This document shows positions 15,904 through 41,326 of a stretch of DNA of 64,000 nt, one piece after another (position 1 is the stretch's first letter; each line of letters starts with the position of its first letter). The position numbers and the translations under genes are program-made. The stretch spans positions 248,001 to 312,000 of the forward strand of contig NZ_JAINVF010000001.1 in the NCBI RefSeq assembly GCF_020400585.1, read 5' to 3'. The notes under the pieces are model-generated. The model saw nothing but the letters and a program-made list of their open reading frames with translations, was not told the DNA's origin and did not search any database. Origin of the DNA: Streptomyces sp. NK08204 (GTDB lineage Bacteria; Actinomycetota; Actinomycetes; Streptomycetales; Streptomycetaceae).

Positions 15904-16953
15904 TCAGGCCCGCGCGGTCTCGCGCAGCAGCTCCGCCTGCGGCCGGCGCGGCATCCGCTCCAGGACGCGCGCGACGACGTCCTCGGCGACGTCGGCGACC
16001 GGCTCCGCTCCCGCCGGTCCGTCCAGGACGAAGGCCAGCCCGTCGACCGCCTTCTTGTCCCGGCGCATCACCCGGATCAGTTCCTCCGTCGCAGGCCCGG
16101 CCGGCAGGGCCGTGGGCAGACCGTAGTGCTCCACCACGGTGTGATGCTCGGCCACCCGGTCCGGGCTGATCCGGCCCAGTTCTCCGGCGAGCCGGCCCGC
16201 GAACACCGTGCCGATGGCCACGGCTTCGCCGTGCCGCAGGGCGAAGCCGGTGGTCACTTCCAGCGCGTGCCCCAGGGTGTGGCCGTAATTGAGGAGATGC
16301 CGCAGGCCGGTGTCGCGCTCGTCCTGCTCGACGATCCCCGCCTTCAGGGTCACGCTCGCGGCGATCTGCTCGGCGAGCGGCAGACCACGCAGGTCACCGG
16401 CTCCGATGAAGTGGCATCGGGCGATCTCACCGAGCCCGCTGCGCAGTTCCCGCCGGGGCAGCGTGGTGAGGTAGTCGGTGTCGCACAGTACGGCGCTCGG
16501 CTGCCAGTAGGCGCCCACGAGGTTCTTGCCCTCGGGCAGGTTCACCGCGGTCTTCCCGCCGACGCTCGCGTCGACCTGGGCCAGCAGTGACGTCGGCAGG
16601 TGCACCACCGGCACGCCACGGTGGTAGAGCGCCGCGGCGAGCCCCACCACGTCCGTGGTGGTACCGCCGCCGCAGGAGACGACCGCGTCGTGCCGGGTCA
16701 GCCCGAACGCGGTGAACTCCCGGCAGAGCGCCTCCACGGTGGCGAGCGTCTTGTCCGGCTCGCCGTCCCGGGCCGCCAGCACCAATGTCTCGACCCCCGT
16801 TTCGGGGACCCACTCTCGCGGCCGGGCCGAGACCACGACGGTCCGGGCCACGCCCAGCCCGTGCAGCACGGACGCCAGCTCGGTCCGCACGCCGGGACCG
16901 ATCAGCACCTCGTAGGAACGCGCCCCGAAGCGCACCGGAACTCGCCGGACCAT
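15904..16953 (-). CDS. rifG: Aminodehydroquinate synthase (3-dehydroquinate synthase family)
   Basis: 349 residues of the AroB family. NAD-binding and metal motifs include VVSCGGGTTTDVVGLAAALYHRGVP (about residues 89-113), TSLLAQVDASVGGKTAVNLPEGKNLVGAY, and the metal histidines in HLLNYGHTLGHALE and RHGEAVAIG. RifG cyclises aminoDAHP to aminodehydroquinate. A normal AroB is a possible alternative, but its place directly after the AHBA-primed PKS supports the amino version. The ATG at 16953 was chosen because AGGAGGT lies 6 nt upstream; longer starts run into the PKS tail. The gap of 76 nt to the PKS stop suggests cotranscription. Confidence 0.88.
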   Translation of the reverse strand: MVRRVPVRFGARSYEVLIGPGVRTELASVLHGLGVARTVVVSARPREWVPETGVETLVLAARDGEPDKTLATVEALCREFTAFGLTRHDAVVSCGGGTTTDVVGLAAALYHRGVPVVHLPTSLLAQVDASVGGKTAVNLPEGKNLVGAYWQPSAVLCDTDYLTTLPRRELRSGLGEIARCHFIGAGDLRGLPLAEQIAASVTLKAGIVEQDERDTGLRHLLNYGHTLGHALEVTTGFALRHGEAVAIGTVFAGRLAGELGRISPDRVAEHHTVVEHYGLPTALPAGPATEELIRVMRRDKKAVDGLAFVLDGPAGAEPVADVAEDVVARVLERMPRRPQAELLRETARA

Positions 16954-17029
16954 TTCCCACCTCCTGTTCATGACGTCCTGCTCATCGAGCCGCGCAACAC
17001 GACTCGTCCGCCGTCGGGCTGACGCTGCG

Positions 17030-33212
<16,183 letters not shown>

Positions 33213-33337
33213 GGGTCGCACGTCCTTTCACGGAGCGGCTCGTCCGCCGGTGCGCGGCCCGCGCCGCCGGCCTTCACGAGTTGTCGCGGCGCACGAAGGA
33301 GTTGCGCAGGCGCGGCCCTTCGGCTCCATCCTCCTGG

Positions 33338-33381
33338 AGGCTAGGACGGCCCCTGCCAGCGAACATCCCTCAGCCTGGTAG
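33338..33381 (-). promoter_or_regulatory. Activator box plus -10 for the PKS
   Basis: On the minus strand CTACCAGGCTGAGGGATG (33381-33364), then TAGCCT (33343-33338) after 20 nt. Predicted start near 33331 and leader of about 120 nt. Confidence 0.72.
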
Positions 33382-33407
33382 GAGATCGCCGGGCCCGTCC
33401 CGCCCCG

Positions 33408-33451
33408 CTACCAGGCCGGGGGATGCGCGGCGGATCCGCCGTCCCTACGGT
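33408..33451 (+). promoter_or_regulatory. Activator box plus -10 for the type II thioesterase
   Basis: CTACCAGGCCGGGGGATG (33408-33425), then TACGGT (33446-33451) after 20 nt. It is back to back with the PKS promoter, 26 bp between the two boxes. Confidence 0.72.
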
Positions 33452-33593
33452 GGGCGGCGTACTGCACCGGCACGACGGTCGGTCCCGGGACGAGGCCGCC
33501 CCCGAGCACGATTCCCGCCATGAGCCGGCACCGCGTCGAACGAACGAGGACCCCGACTCGGGGCACAGTACGACGAGCACCCCAAGGAGCGGC

Positions 33594-34367
33594 ATGTCCA
33601 GGCCCGCAACTCCCCCCGGTTCTCCGTGGATACGGCGCTACGCCCCCGCGCCCGACGCGCCCGTCCGGCTGGTGTGCCTGCCGCACGCGGGAGGCTCGGC
33701 GACCTTCTACAGCGGCCTGGCCAGGACGCTGGCCCCGGACATCGACGTCCTCGCCGTGCAGTACCCCGGACGCCTCGAGCGCCGGGCGGAACCCCCGATG
33801 AAGGACCTGACCGCGCTCGCCGAAGCGCTCGTCACCGAGCTGGCACCGTGGACCGACCGCGCGTTCGCGCTCTTCGGACACAGTCTGGGCTCGATGGTGG
33901 CCTTCGAGACGGCCCGACGATTCGAAGCCATGGGCCGTACCCCGGTCTGCCTGTTCGTGTCGGGGCGCGGTGCGCCGTCCCGTCACCGGCGGGAATTCGG
34001 CACAGAGCTGGACGACACCACCCTGCTCCAGCAGATGCGGAGGCTGGGCGGAACGGACCCGCGTGTCTTCGCCGACGAGGACCTGATGCGGCTCGCCCTG
34101 CCCGTACTGCGCGCGGACTACCACATGGTGGAGAACTACCGCTACGTGCCGGGCCCGCCCCTCAGCTGCCCGGTGACCGCGCTGAACGGCCGTACCGATC
34201 CCAAGGTCTCACCCCCGGACATCGCGGCATGGCGCGACCACACCACCGCCTCGTTCGACTCCCTCACCTTCCCGGGCGGCCACTTCTATCTGGCGGCCAG
34301 GCACGAGGAGGTGACCGCCACGCTCACCGGCCACCTGTCCCGCCTCACGGAGCCACTCAGGCCCTGA
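33594..34367 (+). CDS. rifR-like: Type II thioesterase (RifR/GrsT family)
   Basis: A 257-residue α/β-hydrolase. It has the N-terminal LVCLPHAGGSATFYSGLA motif, the nucleophile GHSLGS (Ser near residue 100), and a C-terminal His in GGHFYLA with an Asp before it in NGRTDPKV. Stand-alone thioesterases of this family remove stalled or wrongly primed acyl groups from PKS carrier proteins. AAGGAG precedes the ATG. It shares a divergent, double-box promoter region with the PKS, as expected for co-regulation. It marks the right end of the cluster. Confidence 0.92.
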   Translation: MSRPATPPGSPWIRRYAPAPDAPVRLVCLPHAGGSATFYSGLARTLAPDIDVLAVQYPGRLERRAEPPMKDLTALAEALVTELAPWTDRAFALFGHSLGSMVAFETARRFEAMGRTPVCLFVSGRGAPSRHRREFGTELDDTTLLQQMRRLGGTDPRVFADEDLMRLALPVLRADYHMVENYRYVPGPPLSCPVTALNGRTDPKVSPPDIAAWRDHTTASFDSLTFPGGHFYLAARHEEVTATLTGHLSRLTEPLRP

Positions 34368-34464
34368 CACGACATCGGGCTGTCAGGACGGGGTACGGAG
34401 CACGGCCTGGGCCGCGGGGAGCCGGTTCACGGCACGCGCAGGGCCGTACTGCGGCGCCTCGACG

Positions 34465-34811
34465 CCACCACCACCGGCGCCGACCGCTTCATCCCCGGCA
34501 TCGGCACCGATCCCCGCCGCCTCCGGCACGACGGCGAAAACCGGCCTCTGCTCCTGCTTCCACCCGACGGCCGACGGCGACAGCACCTGGAGCGCACCGG
34601 CCACCGTCGCCGGGCCCGTCCTTGTCCCAGCTCGCCGACTCCACGTAGGGCCGTATGGTCGGCGACTACCTGTCCGCCTCCGCCGTCGGCGGTAAGGCGG
34701 TCTGCGTATTCGCCGTAGGCAAGGCCCCGACGAACGGGGCAAGCCTTCGACGAGGCCCTCCACACCGCCGGTCCGCTCGCCGTCAGCGGCGGCAGCGCAC
34801 GCTCCACACCC
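34465..34811 (+). pseudogene. Decayed fragment of a secreted sialidase/BNR-like protein
   Basis: Successive frames of one strand give consecutive, protein-like pieces: GADRFIPGIGTDP, then ASGTTAKTGL and STWSAPATVAGP, then LADST-stop-GRMVGDYLSASAVGGKAVCVFAVGKAP, then AFDEALHTAGPL. These read like one secreted BNR-type exported protein of Streptomyces, broken by at least two frameshifts and a TAG (34646-34648) where a Gln codon would fit. No start or signal peptide remains. The rest of 34368-35211 has only the promoter of the next gene. Confidence 0.5.
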
Positions 34812-35081
34812 CATGGTGCGGCGACCGTCGCCGCACCGCACAGGTCCGCTGGAACGAGGCCCTTGCCGGTTCGGCGCTGATCTCGCCACTGCCCGCTCCG
34901 AGTGCGTTCCGGTGTCCGCCGGGGGCGCACCTCGGCCACACGCTGTGGTGAGAGTTTGGCTGTTATGCGCTGTCGCGGCACCAAGGGCCGTGACAGCCGC
35001 CTGCCCGCGGGGCTGGCGATGCGCCTGTTCCCCTGCACAGGAAGGCAATTCGGACCTCTTTTGATTCCGTCACCCAGGGTC

Positions 35082-35110
35082 TTGGTGGGCTTGTCACGGA
35101 TCGCTAGGTT
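35082..35110 (+). promoter_or_regulatory. Probable housekeeping-type promoter
   Basis: TTGGTG (35082-35087) and TAGGTT (35105-35110) with 17-nt spacing, about 100 nt before the secreted-protein ATG. Confidence 0.45.
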
Positions 35111-35211
35111 CGCGGACGTGCGGCGGCAGCACTCTGCCCCAGCACGTGTGGGGGAGCGGCGATCGAGGCCGTCGCGCGTCCGATCTGCCCATCATCAAGG
35201 GGGGTTACAGC

Positions 35212-36813
35212 ATGTCCGGTTCCATTCGCATGCCCCTGGCCGGGGTCAGATGGCGAAGACTGTCCGTCTGGGCGGTTGTGCTCATGGTCCTGTCGTTCGG
35301 GCTGGCGGGTATCCAGTCCACGTCCGCCTCCGCTGCCACACACGGTCAGGGCAGTGCCGCCCAGGCCGCGGCAAGCGACGGTGCTCGGGTGACGGCGGCC
35401 GTCCTCGACAAGCCGCGCCAGTACACGGCCGAGGAGCTGGCCCAGCTCAACGCCCGGCTGTACGACGAAGACACCATGGACAAGGGCAGGGCGGGGCAAA
35501 CACCCAAGCACGCCCCGCTCGGTGCCGCCGTCGCCGAACCGTCCTCCGTGCGGTCCTTCGCCACCATGGTCCGCGACAGCGCCATCCCGACCTCCGCGAT
35601 ATCGGGAGGGGCCTCCTCCCTGTCGTCGACCCAGGAGCCGAGCACCGACGCCAACGGCTCCAACATCTTCCAGACCGGCAACTGGTACGCCACCCGCTCC
35701 ACCGACAACGGCGCGACCTGGTCCTACCTCGACCCGTACTCCCTCTTCGGGTCGGGCTTCTGCTGCGACCAGGTGACCCAGTACGACCCGGCGACCGGCA
35801 GGCAGTTCTGGCTGCTGCAGTTCAGTGACCACCTGGTGATCGCCAACGCCTCGGCCTCCGGCTCCGGCGCGTACACCGGCTGGTGCTACTGGAGCATCAC
35901 CCCGAGCTGGATGGGGCTGGCGAGCACCACGGCGCTGGACTTCAACGACATGTCCATCACCAACAGCAACGTCAACATCTCGACCAACTTCTTCCCCAGC
36001 ACCGGAGGAAGCGGTTCCGGGCTGCTGCGGCTGCCGAAGTCTCCGATGAGCACGTGCAGCGGCTTCAGCTACAACTACCTCACGCGCACCGACAACCTCA
36101 CCTTCAAGCTGGTGCCCGGCTCCACCGACACTCTGTACTGGGGCAGCAACTGGGGTCAGACCAACGGAAGTTCCTTCCGGGTGTTCGCCTGGGCGGAGAA
36201 CTCCGGCAGCTACTCGTGGTGGGACCGCACGGTCCCGTCGTACGGCTTCTACACCCGCAACAGCGGCCAGAACTGCGCCAGCGCCGACGGTGTGGTGACC
36301 AACTGGTGCCAGTACGCCGACTCCCGCGTCCTCGGCGCCTACCGGACCGCCGGCCTCATCGGCTTCTCCTTCAACGCGAAACAGGACGGCAGCCACCCGT
36401 TCCCCTACACCCGGTTCGTGTGGTTCAACGAGTCCGACAAGAACCTCAACGGCTCCGGTGACCTGTGGGGCAGCTGGGGCGCCATCCAGTTCGCCTCGCT
36501 CGCGCCCAACTCGCTCGGCCGGGTGGGCCTGGAGTTCGCCTGGGGCGGCGGCACCGGCACCACGCACTACTACCCCGGCAGCGGCATCAACTCGCAGCCC
36601 GCCAACGCCATCGACACCAACCCCAACTACTACCTGTGGGGTGCCGGCAACACCTGCACCTACGCCGGCCTGCCCCGCTGGGGCGACTACCTCACCGTCC
36701 GCACCTACCAGGCCGACCCGACCCGCTGGGTCGCCGCCGGCTACGCGATGAAGGGCGGCAACTGCGGCGCCACCGGTGCCTACCCCGAGCCGCACAACGT
36801 TCTGTTCTCCTAG
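35212..36813 (+). CDS. Large secreted protein of unknown function
   Basis: 533 residues. A twin-Arg-like N-terminus (RWRRLSVWAVVLMVLSFGLAGIQSTSASAA) gives a signal peptide cut near residue 42. The mature part is rich in Ser, Thr, Asn, Gly, Trp and Tyr, with β-propeller-like phrases such as STDNGATWSYLDPYS and several Cys. This resembles exported sialidase-fold (BNR) proteins but lacks repeated Asp boxes, so no enzyme activity is assigned. AAGGGGGG precedes the ATG. A strong stem-loop follows. Confidence 0.8.
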   Translation: MSGSIRMPLAGVRWRRLSVWAVVLMVLSFGLAGIQSTSASAATHGQGSAAQAAASDGARVTAAVLDKPRQYTAEELAQLNARLYDEDTMDKGRAGQTPKHAPLGAAVAEPSSVRSFATMVRDSAIPTSAISGGASSLSSTQEPSTDANGSNIFQTGNWYATRSTDNGATWSYLDPYSLFGSGFCCDQVTQYDPATGRQFWLLQFSDHLVIANASASGSGAYTGWCYWSITPSWMGLASTTALDFNDMSITNSNVNISTNFFPSTGGSGSGLLRLPKSPMSTCSGFSYNYLTRTDNLTFKLVPGSTDTLYWGSNWGQTNGSSFRVFAWAENSGSYSWWDRTVPSYGFYTRNSGQNCASADGVVTNWCQYADSRVLGAYRTAGLIGFSFNAKQDGSHPFPYTRFVWFNESDKNLNGSGDLWGSWGAIQFASLAPNSLGRVGLEFAWGGGTGTTHYYPGSGINSQPANAIDTNPNYYLWGAGNTCTYAGLPRWGDYLTVRTYQADPTRWVAAGYAMKGGNCGATGAYPEPHNVLFS

Positions 36814-36838
36814 CATCAGCCACAGCCGCAGCAAGCAA

Positions 36839-36878
36839 CCCGGGGCTGGGCGGGAAACCCTCTCCGCCCGGCCCCGGG
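36839..36878 (+). terminator. Stem-loop after the secreted-protein gene
   Basis: CCCGGGGCTGGGCGG (36839-36853) pairs with CCGCCCGGCCCCGGG (36864-36878) with one wobble and a 10-nt loop, 26 nt after the stop codon. Confidence 0.75.
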
Positions 36879-36925
36879 CCATACCCGCGGAGGAACCGGC
36901 CGACGCCGTAGGACGTCCAACCCCT

Positions 36926-37339
36926 GTGAAGAGCGCCCTTCGTACTGCCCTCGCCCTCCTGACGCTCGCCGCCGTGCTGTCGGCCGCCGGTTGCGGAGAC
37001 TCTCACGGGGCTGGAGCGCCGCCCGCGTCCGATTCCGGGATCGAGGGCCGCACCATGGTCGACGGCGGCTGCCCGGTGATCCGCGAGCACAGCCCCTGCC
37101 CCGACCGGCCCCTGAGCGCCCGGCTGACCATCACCAGCGGTGATCCTCAGCGGAAGGTCGCCGAGACCACCAGCAATGCCGACGGCCACTTCCGTGTCCC
37201 GCTGCCGCCAGGCACCTATACGATCCGCCCCGTCAACCTGACCGGCGCCGTCACCCCGATCGCCCAACCGGTGACCGTCACCGTCACCAGCGGGCGGTAC
37301 GCCACGGTCGTCATCCCCTTCGACTCGGGCGTCCGCTGA
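36926..37339 (+). CDS. Small lipoprotein with a carboxypeptidase-regulatory-like (transthyretin-type) fold
   Basis: 137 residues starting at GTG. A lipoprotein signal ends in the lipobox LSAAGC, so the Cys at about residue 27 should be acylated. The rest (SGIEGRTMVDGGCPVIREHSPCP, TTSNADGHFRVPLPPGTYTIRPV) looks like a carboxypeptidase-regulatory β-sandwich domain. Function unknown; likely attached to the outer face of the membrane. The GTG was chosen because the Lys/Arg-containing n-region and hydrophobic core follow at once. Confidence 0.7.
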   Translation: MKSALRTALALLTLAAVLSAAGCGDSHGAGAPPASDSGIEGRTMVDGGCPVIREHSPCPDRPLSARLTITSGDPQRKVAETTSNADGHFRVPLPPGTYTIRPVNLTGAVTPIAQPVTVTVTSGRYATVVIPFDSGVR

Positions 37340-37791
37340 GGCTCTCCCCCAGCTCCTCGCGGGCGACGGGAACCGAACGGCGACCATGGCCGTCGCGGTG
37401 ACGTCCGGTGGCGCAAGGGAGCGAGTCGTGATGGCGGAGGACAGCAGAAAGCGGTCGAGGATCCCGGCCATGGCTCGCGGCCGTCCTGGTCGCCTTCCTG
37501 ATCCGCCCTGGCCGGCGCCTCGTCCACGGGGCGGTGGTACGAGCTGTGCACGCGGCTTGCCGGCTTCCGGCAGTCCGGACGTCCGCCCGGCCGACCGGTG
37601 GGCAGCGCCTCCGCCATGAGGGCGTCGACGGAGGCGCTGACGTGCTCCACCCGTACATCGATCCCGGGGCACAGGAGATCCTCGCCCGTCCGGCGAGGCT
37701 GCCGTGGCAGCGCCGGGCGACGTGCACAGACCGCTGCCGACAGCCCCGACCGGACCAGGTGCACGGCGCCTCGCGAGCGCCGACGAAACTC
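37340..37791. other. Intergenic region, nothing identified
   Basis: Between the lipoprotein stop and the third P450 stop. Frames here have no recognisable protein, no ferredoxin despite the P450, and no clear hairpin. Confidence 0.5.
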
Positions 37792-39036
37792 CTACCAGGT
37801 GACAGGCAGGCTGAGCATGCCCTGGACGGTGTCGCCGGCTTTGAAGGGGATGCGGTCGGCATCCTCGGCGAGTTGGAGGCCGGGAAAACGGGTGAGAAGG
37901 CTTTCGAAGGCGATCTCGAGTTCGGCGCGGGCAAGGTTGCTGCCGAGGCACTGATGGATGCCGTGGCCGAAGGAGAGATGGTGGCGGGTGGGCCGATGCC
38001 AGTCGAGGCGGTCGGGGTCGGGATAGACGGTGGGGTCGCGGTTGATGAGGGAAGTGGCGAGGATGACGCCGTCGCCGGCACGGATGGTCCGGCCCGCGAT
38101 CTCGATGTCCTCCACAGCCAGGCGCAGAGCACCGTCGTGGACGGAGAGATAGCGCAAGAGCTCCTCGACAGCAGCCGGGACGAGAGAGAGATCGGCACGC
38201 AGCTCGGCCAGCTGCTGCGGGTGCTGGAGCAAGGTGTACGTCCCCAGCGAGATCATGTTGGCCGTGGTCTCGTGGCCGGCCATCAGCAGAGCCCAGGCGA
38301 AACCGGCCAGCTCTGCCCGGTCCATGCTGCCCTGGGCGAGCTGCTGCTCGATGAGTTCATCGAGGAGTCCGTCGCCGCGGTCATGCTCCTTGCGGTCGAT
38401 GAGCCGGCCGAAGTATCGCTCAAGCTGCTCGCGGCCGTCGGCGGCATCGGCAGGCGTGGCACCACGCAGTATCTTGCGGGCCTGCTCCTCGAAGAAGGCA
38501 TGGTCCTCGTAGGGCACGCCGAGCAGCTCGCAGATCACCATGGAGGGCAGCGGCAGGGCGAACGCGCTGACCAGATCGGCCGGCCCGCCCTTGTCGGCCA
38601 TGGCGTCCAGGAGCCGGTCCACAGTCTGCTGGATCTTCGGGCGCAGCTGGGCGGTGCGCTTGTGGGTGAAGCTGGGGATCAGCATCCGGCGCTGGGCAGC
38701 GTGCTCGGGGTCGTCGTATCCCACGAGCGTGATCCGGCGGGCATTGAGCGCGGCGAAGCGGGCCGTGGACACCGGGAAGGCGGGCTGGGTCCGGTCGGAG
38801 GACAGACGGGCATCGGCCAGCAGGGTCCGCGCTTCGGCGTGTCCGGTGACCATCCACACGGTACGGCCGTTGTAGAGGACTGCCCGCGCGAGCGGGCCGT
38901 CCTCAACGGCTGGGCGGTAGCCGGCGGGCGGCTGGTAGGGGCAGCTGCGGTCCTGCGGGAAGGGGATCGGGACACCACCTGGCGCCGGGGCAGCGGGTGT
39001 CCCGATGCTCGCGCCTGTTCCTGCGTCAGTCATCAA
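37792..39036 (-). CDS. Cytochrome P450 (CYP105-like)
   Basis: A 414-residue P450 with a Pro-rich N-terminus, the I-helix LMAGHETTANM (about residue 251), the K-helix ExxR in EELLRYLS, and the haem loop LSFGHGIHQCLGSNLARAE (Cys near 362). The sequence style is that of the CYP105 family common in Streptomyces. ATG at 39036 or 39033. It lies outside the ansamycin cluster as judged by the absence of a CTACC-N8-GGATG site, so a role in the cluster is not assumed. No ferredoxin gene adjoins it. Confidence 0.9.
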   Translation of the reverse strand: MMTDAGTGASIGTPAAPAPGGVPIPFPQDRSCPYQPPAGYRPAVEDGPLARAVLYNGRTVWMVTGHAEARTLLADARLSSDRTQPAFPVSTARFAALNARRITLVGYDDPEHAAQRRMLIPSFTHKRTAQLRPKIQQTVDRLLDAMADKGGPADLVSAFALPLPSMVICELLGVPYEDHAFFEEQARKILRGATPADAADGREQLERYFGRLIDRKEHDRGDGLLDELIEQQLAQGSMDRAELAGFAWALLMAGHETTANMISLGTYTLLQHPQQLAELRADLSLVPAAVEELLRYLSVHDGALRLAVEDIEIAGRTIRAGDGVILATSLINRDPTVYPDPDRLDWHRPTRHHLSFGHGIHQCLGSNLARAELEIAFESLLTRFPGLQLAEDADRIPFKAGDTVQGMLSLPVTW

Positions 39037-39342
39037 AGCCTCGCCTGGGTACGGGTTGCGTCGTGGTGATCTCCACTACATGCCGCGACGGCGCCACCGT
39101 CTACGCGCCTTTCGGCCACATGATCCACGCCACCGCCAACTCGACGGCACGGGAACGCTGTCAATGAGCCGCATCGACAGCGCTGCGGGGCAGTGAGGTT
39201 TCCGACCTGACGTTGCAGGTCCGCGGAGCCGGCGTGGGTCGTGGAGGGGGTGCTCGTGCCGGTCAGGGGCGTGATCGTCGGTGCATGTGATCACCCTTCA
39301 GCCGCTGACTTCTGCGTTCGTCAGCACGAGCAGGGCGCTCGA
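39037..39342. other. Intergenic region, nothing identified
   Basis: About 300 nt upstream of the P450 and downstream of the lysyl oxidase gene; presumably holds the P450 promoter, but no convincing box is visible. Confidence 0.4.
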
Positions 39343-39373
39343 GCGGGCGGGGACATGGGCAGCCCCCGCCCGC
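39343..39373 (-). terminator. Stem-loop after the lysyl oxidase gene
   Basis: GCGGGCGGGG (39343-39352) and CCCCGCCCGC (39364-39373) form a perfect 10-bp stem with an 11-nt loop, 6 nt past the stop codon of the minus-strand gene. Confidence 0.7.
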
Positions 39374-39379
39374 GGAGGA

Positions 39380-40891
39380 TCACGGTGCGTCGACGCGGCC
39401 GTACTTCGGGACGGTCACCGTGCGGGCGCCCGGCTCACCGCCGAGGATCACCTTGCGGTAGGTGACGTTGTTGGCCGTGCTCTCTTCCATGAGTCGCTGG
39501 TCGGGGTTGGCGAGGACCTGGATGTAGTAGGTGCCGTTCGGCAGGCCGGAGATGTCGAAGGACTGTCCGGGCCGCTCCTGGGAGTACGTGTCGCCGTTGC
39601 CGATGTCCAGAGCCTCGCGGACGGAGACGGAGGACTCCTCACCGCAGGCGGTGGCGAGGTCGGTGTTGTACGGGTGCCAGTTGGCGTTCTTCACCGTGTA
39701 GTCGATGGCGTCGGTGTTGGCGAGGCAGAAGGCTTCCTTGCCGCTGCGGACGATCTCCTTCTTGTCCGCGCCGAGCAACCGGTAGCTGGCGAAGTCGCTG
39801 AAGTGCCAGTGCTGGTGGCCCACCCGCGGGTCCCACTCCATGGTGCCGGTGGGCGTGTATCCGACCTGCTTGCCCTTGGCGTCGAAGAAGTACTGGTAGG
39901 CGTCCATCGTCTTGGCGCCGGGACGGCGGAACCCGTCCACGACCAGCGGTGAGGAGCCGCCGTTCCAGACGGTCGCGCTGAAGGCGAGGTAGTCCTTGGC
40001 CGGGGCGGCGCCTTCCCCGTCCCCATGGTTGACGGTGATGCCGTACGCGGGCAGGGCACGCAGGTCCGGCTTGGGCGCGTCAGCGGGAACGCCCGCCCGG
40101 CCCGCCGGAGGCTTCGCGGCCGGCTCCAGGCTCTTCCCCTCGGCCTTGCCGGGCCCGCCTGCGCGCAGGCCCTCAGCGCCGCCGGGATCCTGCTCGCGGA
40201 CCTTGACCTTGATGGTCCGGGTCTGGTCCGGCATGCCGAACAAGTCCCGGTACTTCTTCGCCACGGAGACCTTCGCGGTGTAGGCGCCGGGCTTCAGGTC
40301 GACCGAGTCGTCCGATCCGTAGCCCGGTATCGTGGCCGCCGCCCAGCCCTTGTCGACGCCCCACACGGAGCCGATCGCGAACGGGTTGTCGGAGCAGCTG
40401 CTGGGGTACTTCGAGGTGGCCGGAGCGTCCGGCCGTATCCGCCCCGCCTGGTTGTTCGGGCAGAAGGTCTGCGAGGTGTCGGCCACCTTTCGGCCCGACG
40501 GGTCGCTGATGCTGATCTTGAGGAAGCCGGGCAGCCCCGAGAAGTCCTTCACCAGGCCCTTGGGCAGGGACTTGGTCACGGTCCTGCCGCCTGAGTGGAT
40601 GATCTGTGAAGCGACGACGGGGTCGCTGTAGGACTTGCGCGTCACCCGCAGTTCGAGCGGTGCGCCGTCGACGGTGACGTACGTGCCGAGGTCGAGGTAG
40701 ACCCCCGGCTCACCTTCCCAGCGGTCCACGGTCACCGTGTCCGACGCGGCGATGAGCCTCAGCTTCGGGGTGCCCGTCGGCGTTGCCGCTCCAGCGGCGG
40801 GCGCCGCCAGTGTTCCGGCAGCACCGACGGTGAGGGCCGCGGTGGCGATGAACGCCGCGCGTCCCAGGGTATGGCGGTGGTGTCTGGTCAT
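39380..40891 (-). CDS. Secreted lysyl-oxidase-family copper protein
   Basis: 503 residues. A Sec signal peptide (TRHHRHTLGRAAFIATAALTVGAAG) is cut near residue 36 after AGA. The C-terminal part has the lysyl oxidase core: VGHQHWHFSDFASYRLL gives the HxHxH-type copper ligands (about residues 387-395), and GTYYIQVLANPDQRLMEES closes the domain. Family members oxidise primary amines of lysine side chains, forming aldehydes and peroxide. The middle region is Gly/Pro/Ala-rich and probably a linker. GAAGGAAC precedes the ATG. Long inverted repeats lie just upstream. Confidence 0.82.
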   Translation of the reverse strand: MTRHHRHTLGRAAFIATAALTVGAAGTLAAPAAGAATPTGTPKLRLIAASDTVTVDRWEGEPGVYLDLGTYVTVDGAPLELRVTRKSYSDPVVASQIIHSGGRTVTKSLPKGLVKDFSGLPGFLKISISDPSGRKVADTSQTFCPNNQAGRIRPDAPATSKYPSSCSDNPFAIGSVWGVDKGWAAATIPGYGSDDSVDLKPGAYTAKVSVAKKYRDLFGMPDQTRTIKVKVREQDPGGAEGLRAGGPGKAEGKSLEPAAKPPAGRAGVPADAPKPDLRALPAYGITVNHGDGEGAAPAKDYLAFSATVWNGGSSPLVVDGFRRPGAKTMDAYQYFFDAKGKQVGYTPTGTMEWDPRVGHQHWHFSDFASYRLLGADKKEIVRSGKEAFCLANTDAIDYTVKNANWHPYNTDLATACGEESSVSVREALDIGNGDTYSQERPGQSFDISGLPNGTYYIQVLANPDQRLMEESTANNVTYRKVILGGEPGARTVTVPKYGRVDAP

Positions 40892-40912
40892 CAGTTCCTT
40901 CTCGCGTGCGTC

Positions 40913-40965
40913 GTCCGATGGCTGCCGATCCCCCTGGCAGCCGTCGGACGTGACATGTGTGTCAC
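40913..40965 (-). promoter_or_regulatory. Two adjacent inverted repeats upstream of lysyl oxidase
   Basis: GTCCGATGGCTGCC (40913-40926) and GGCAGCCGTCGGAC (40936-40949) pair over 14 bp with one mismatch. Directly next to them is GTGACATGTGTGTCAC (40950-40965), 6-bp perfect arms with a 4-nt spacer. They start 22 nt before the ATG on the minus strand. The first could fold in the mRNA leader; the second looks like a repressor or activator operator. The rest of 40966-41326 shows nothing clear. Confidence 0.5.
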
Positions 40966-41326
40966 CTGTGAAAAGGGTGAGAAGGGCGCGTTGGTTGCCT
41001 CGCACTCGACAAGTCGTCGCTCGGCCCGCACAGTTGACCGGTTCTCGCCGCAGCGCAGGAGCGGTACGGTCGGCGCAGCCCCACTGTGCAGGAGTGACGC
41101 CGGCGTCGACGTCGGGCTGACGTCCTGGGACCTGCCGGCACTGTCCACCCGGCGGGCCGCCGCCGCGCTGCGCGTCGCCGTACCTCGACGCGACCTTGAA
41201 CGGCCGATCCAGTACGCGTACGCGCCACGGCGCGGAGCGCCGGGCAGCGTTGCTAATCATGAGCACGTCAAGATGAGGCGCCGTCACCTGCACACGCCAA
41301 GAAAAGCCGTACCGGCGCTGCGCTGC

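Noticed and set aside
37340..37791. A ferredoxin gene for the P450 at 37792
   Set aside because: No Cys-x5-Cys-x2-Cys motif or small acidic frame is present in any frame there.
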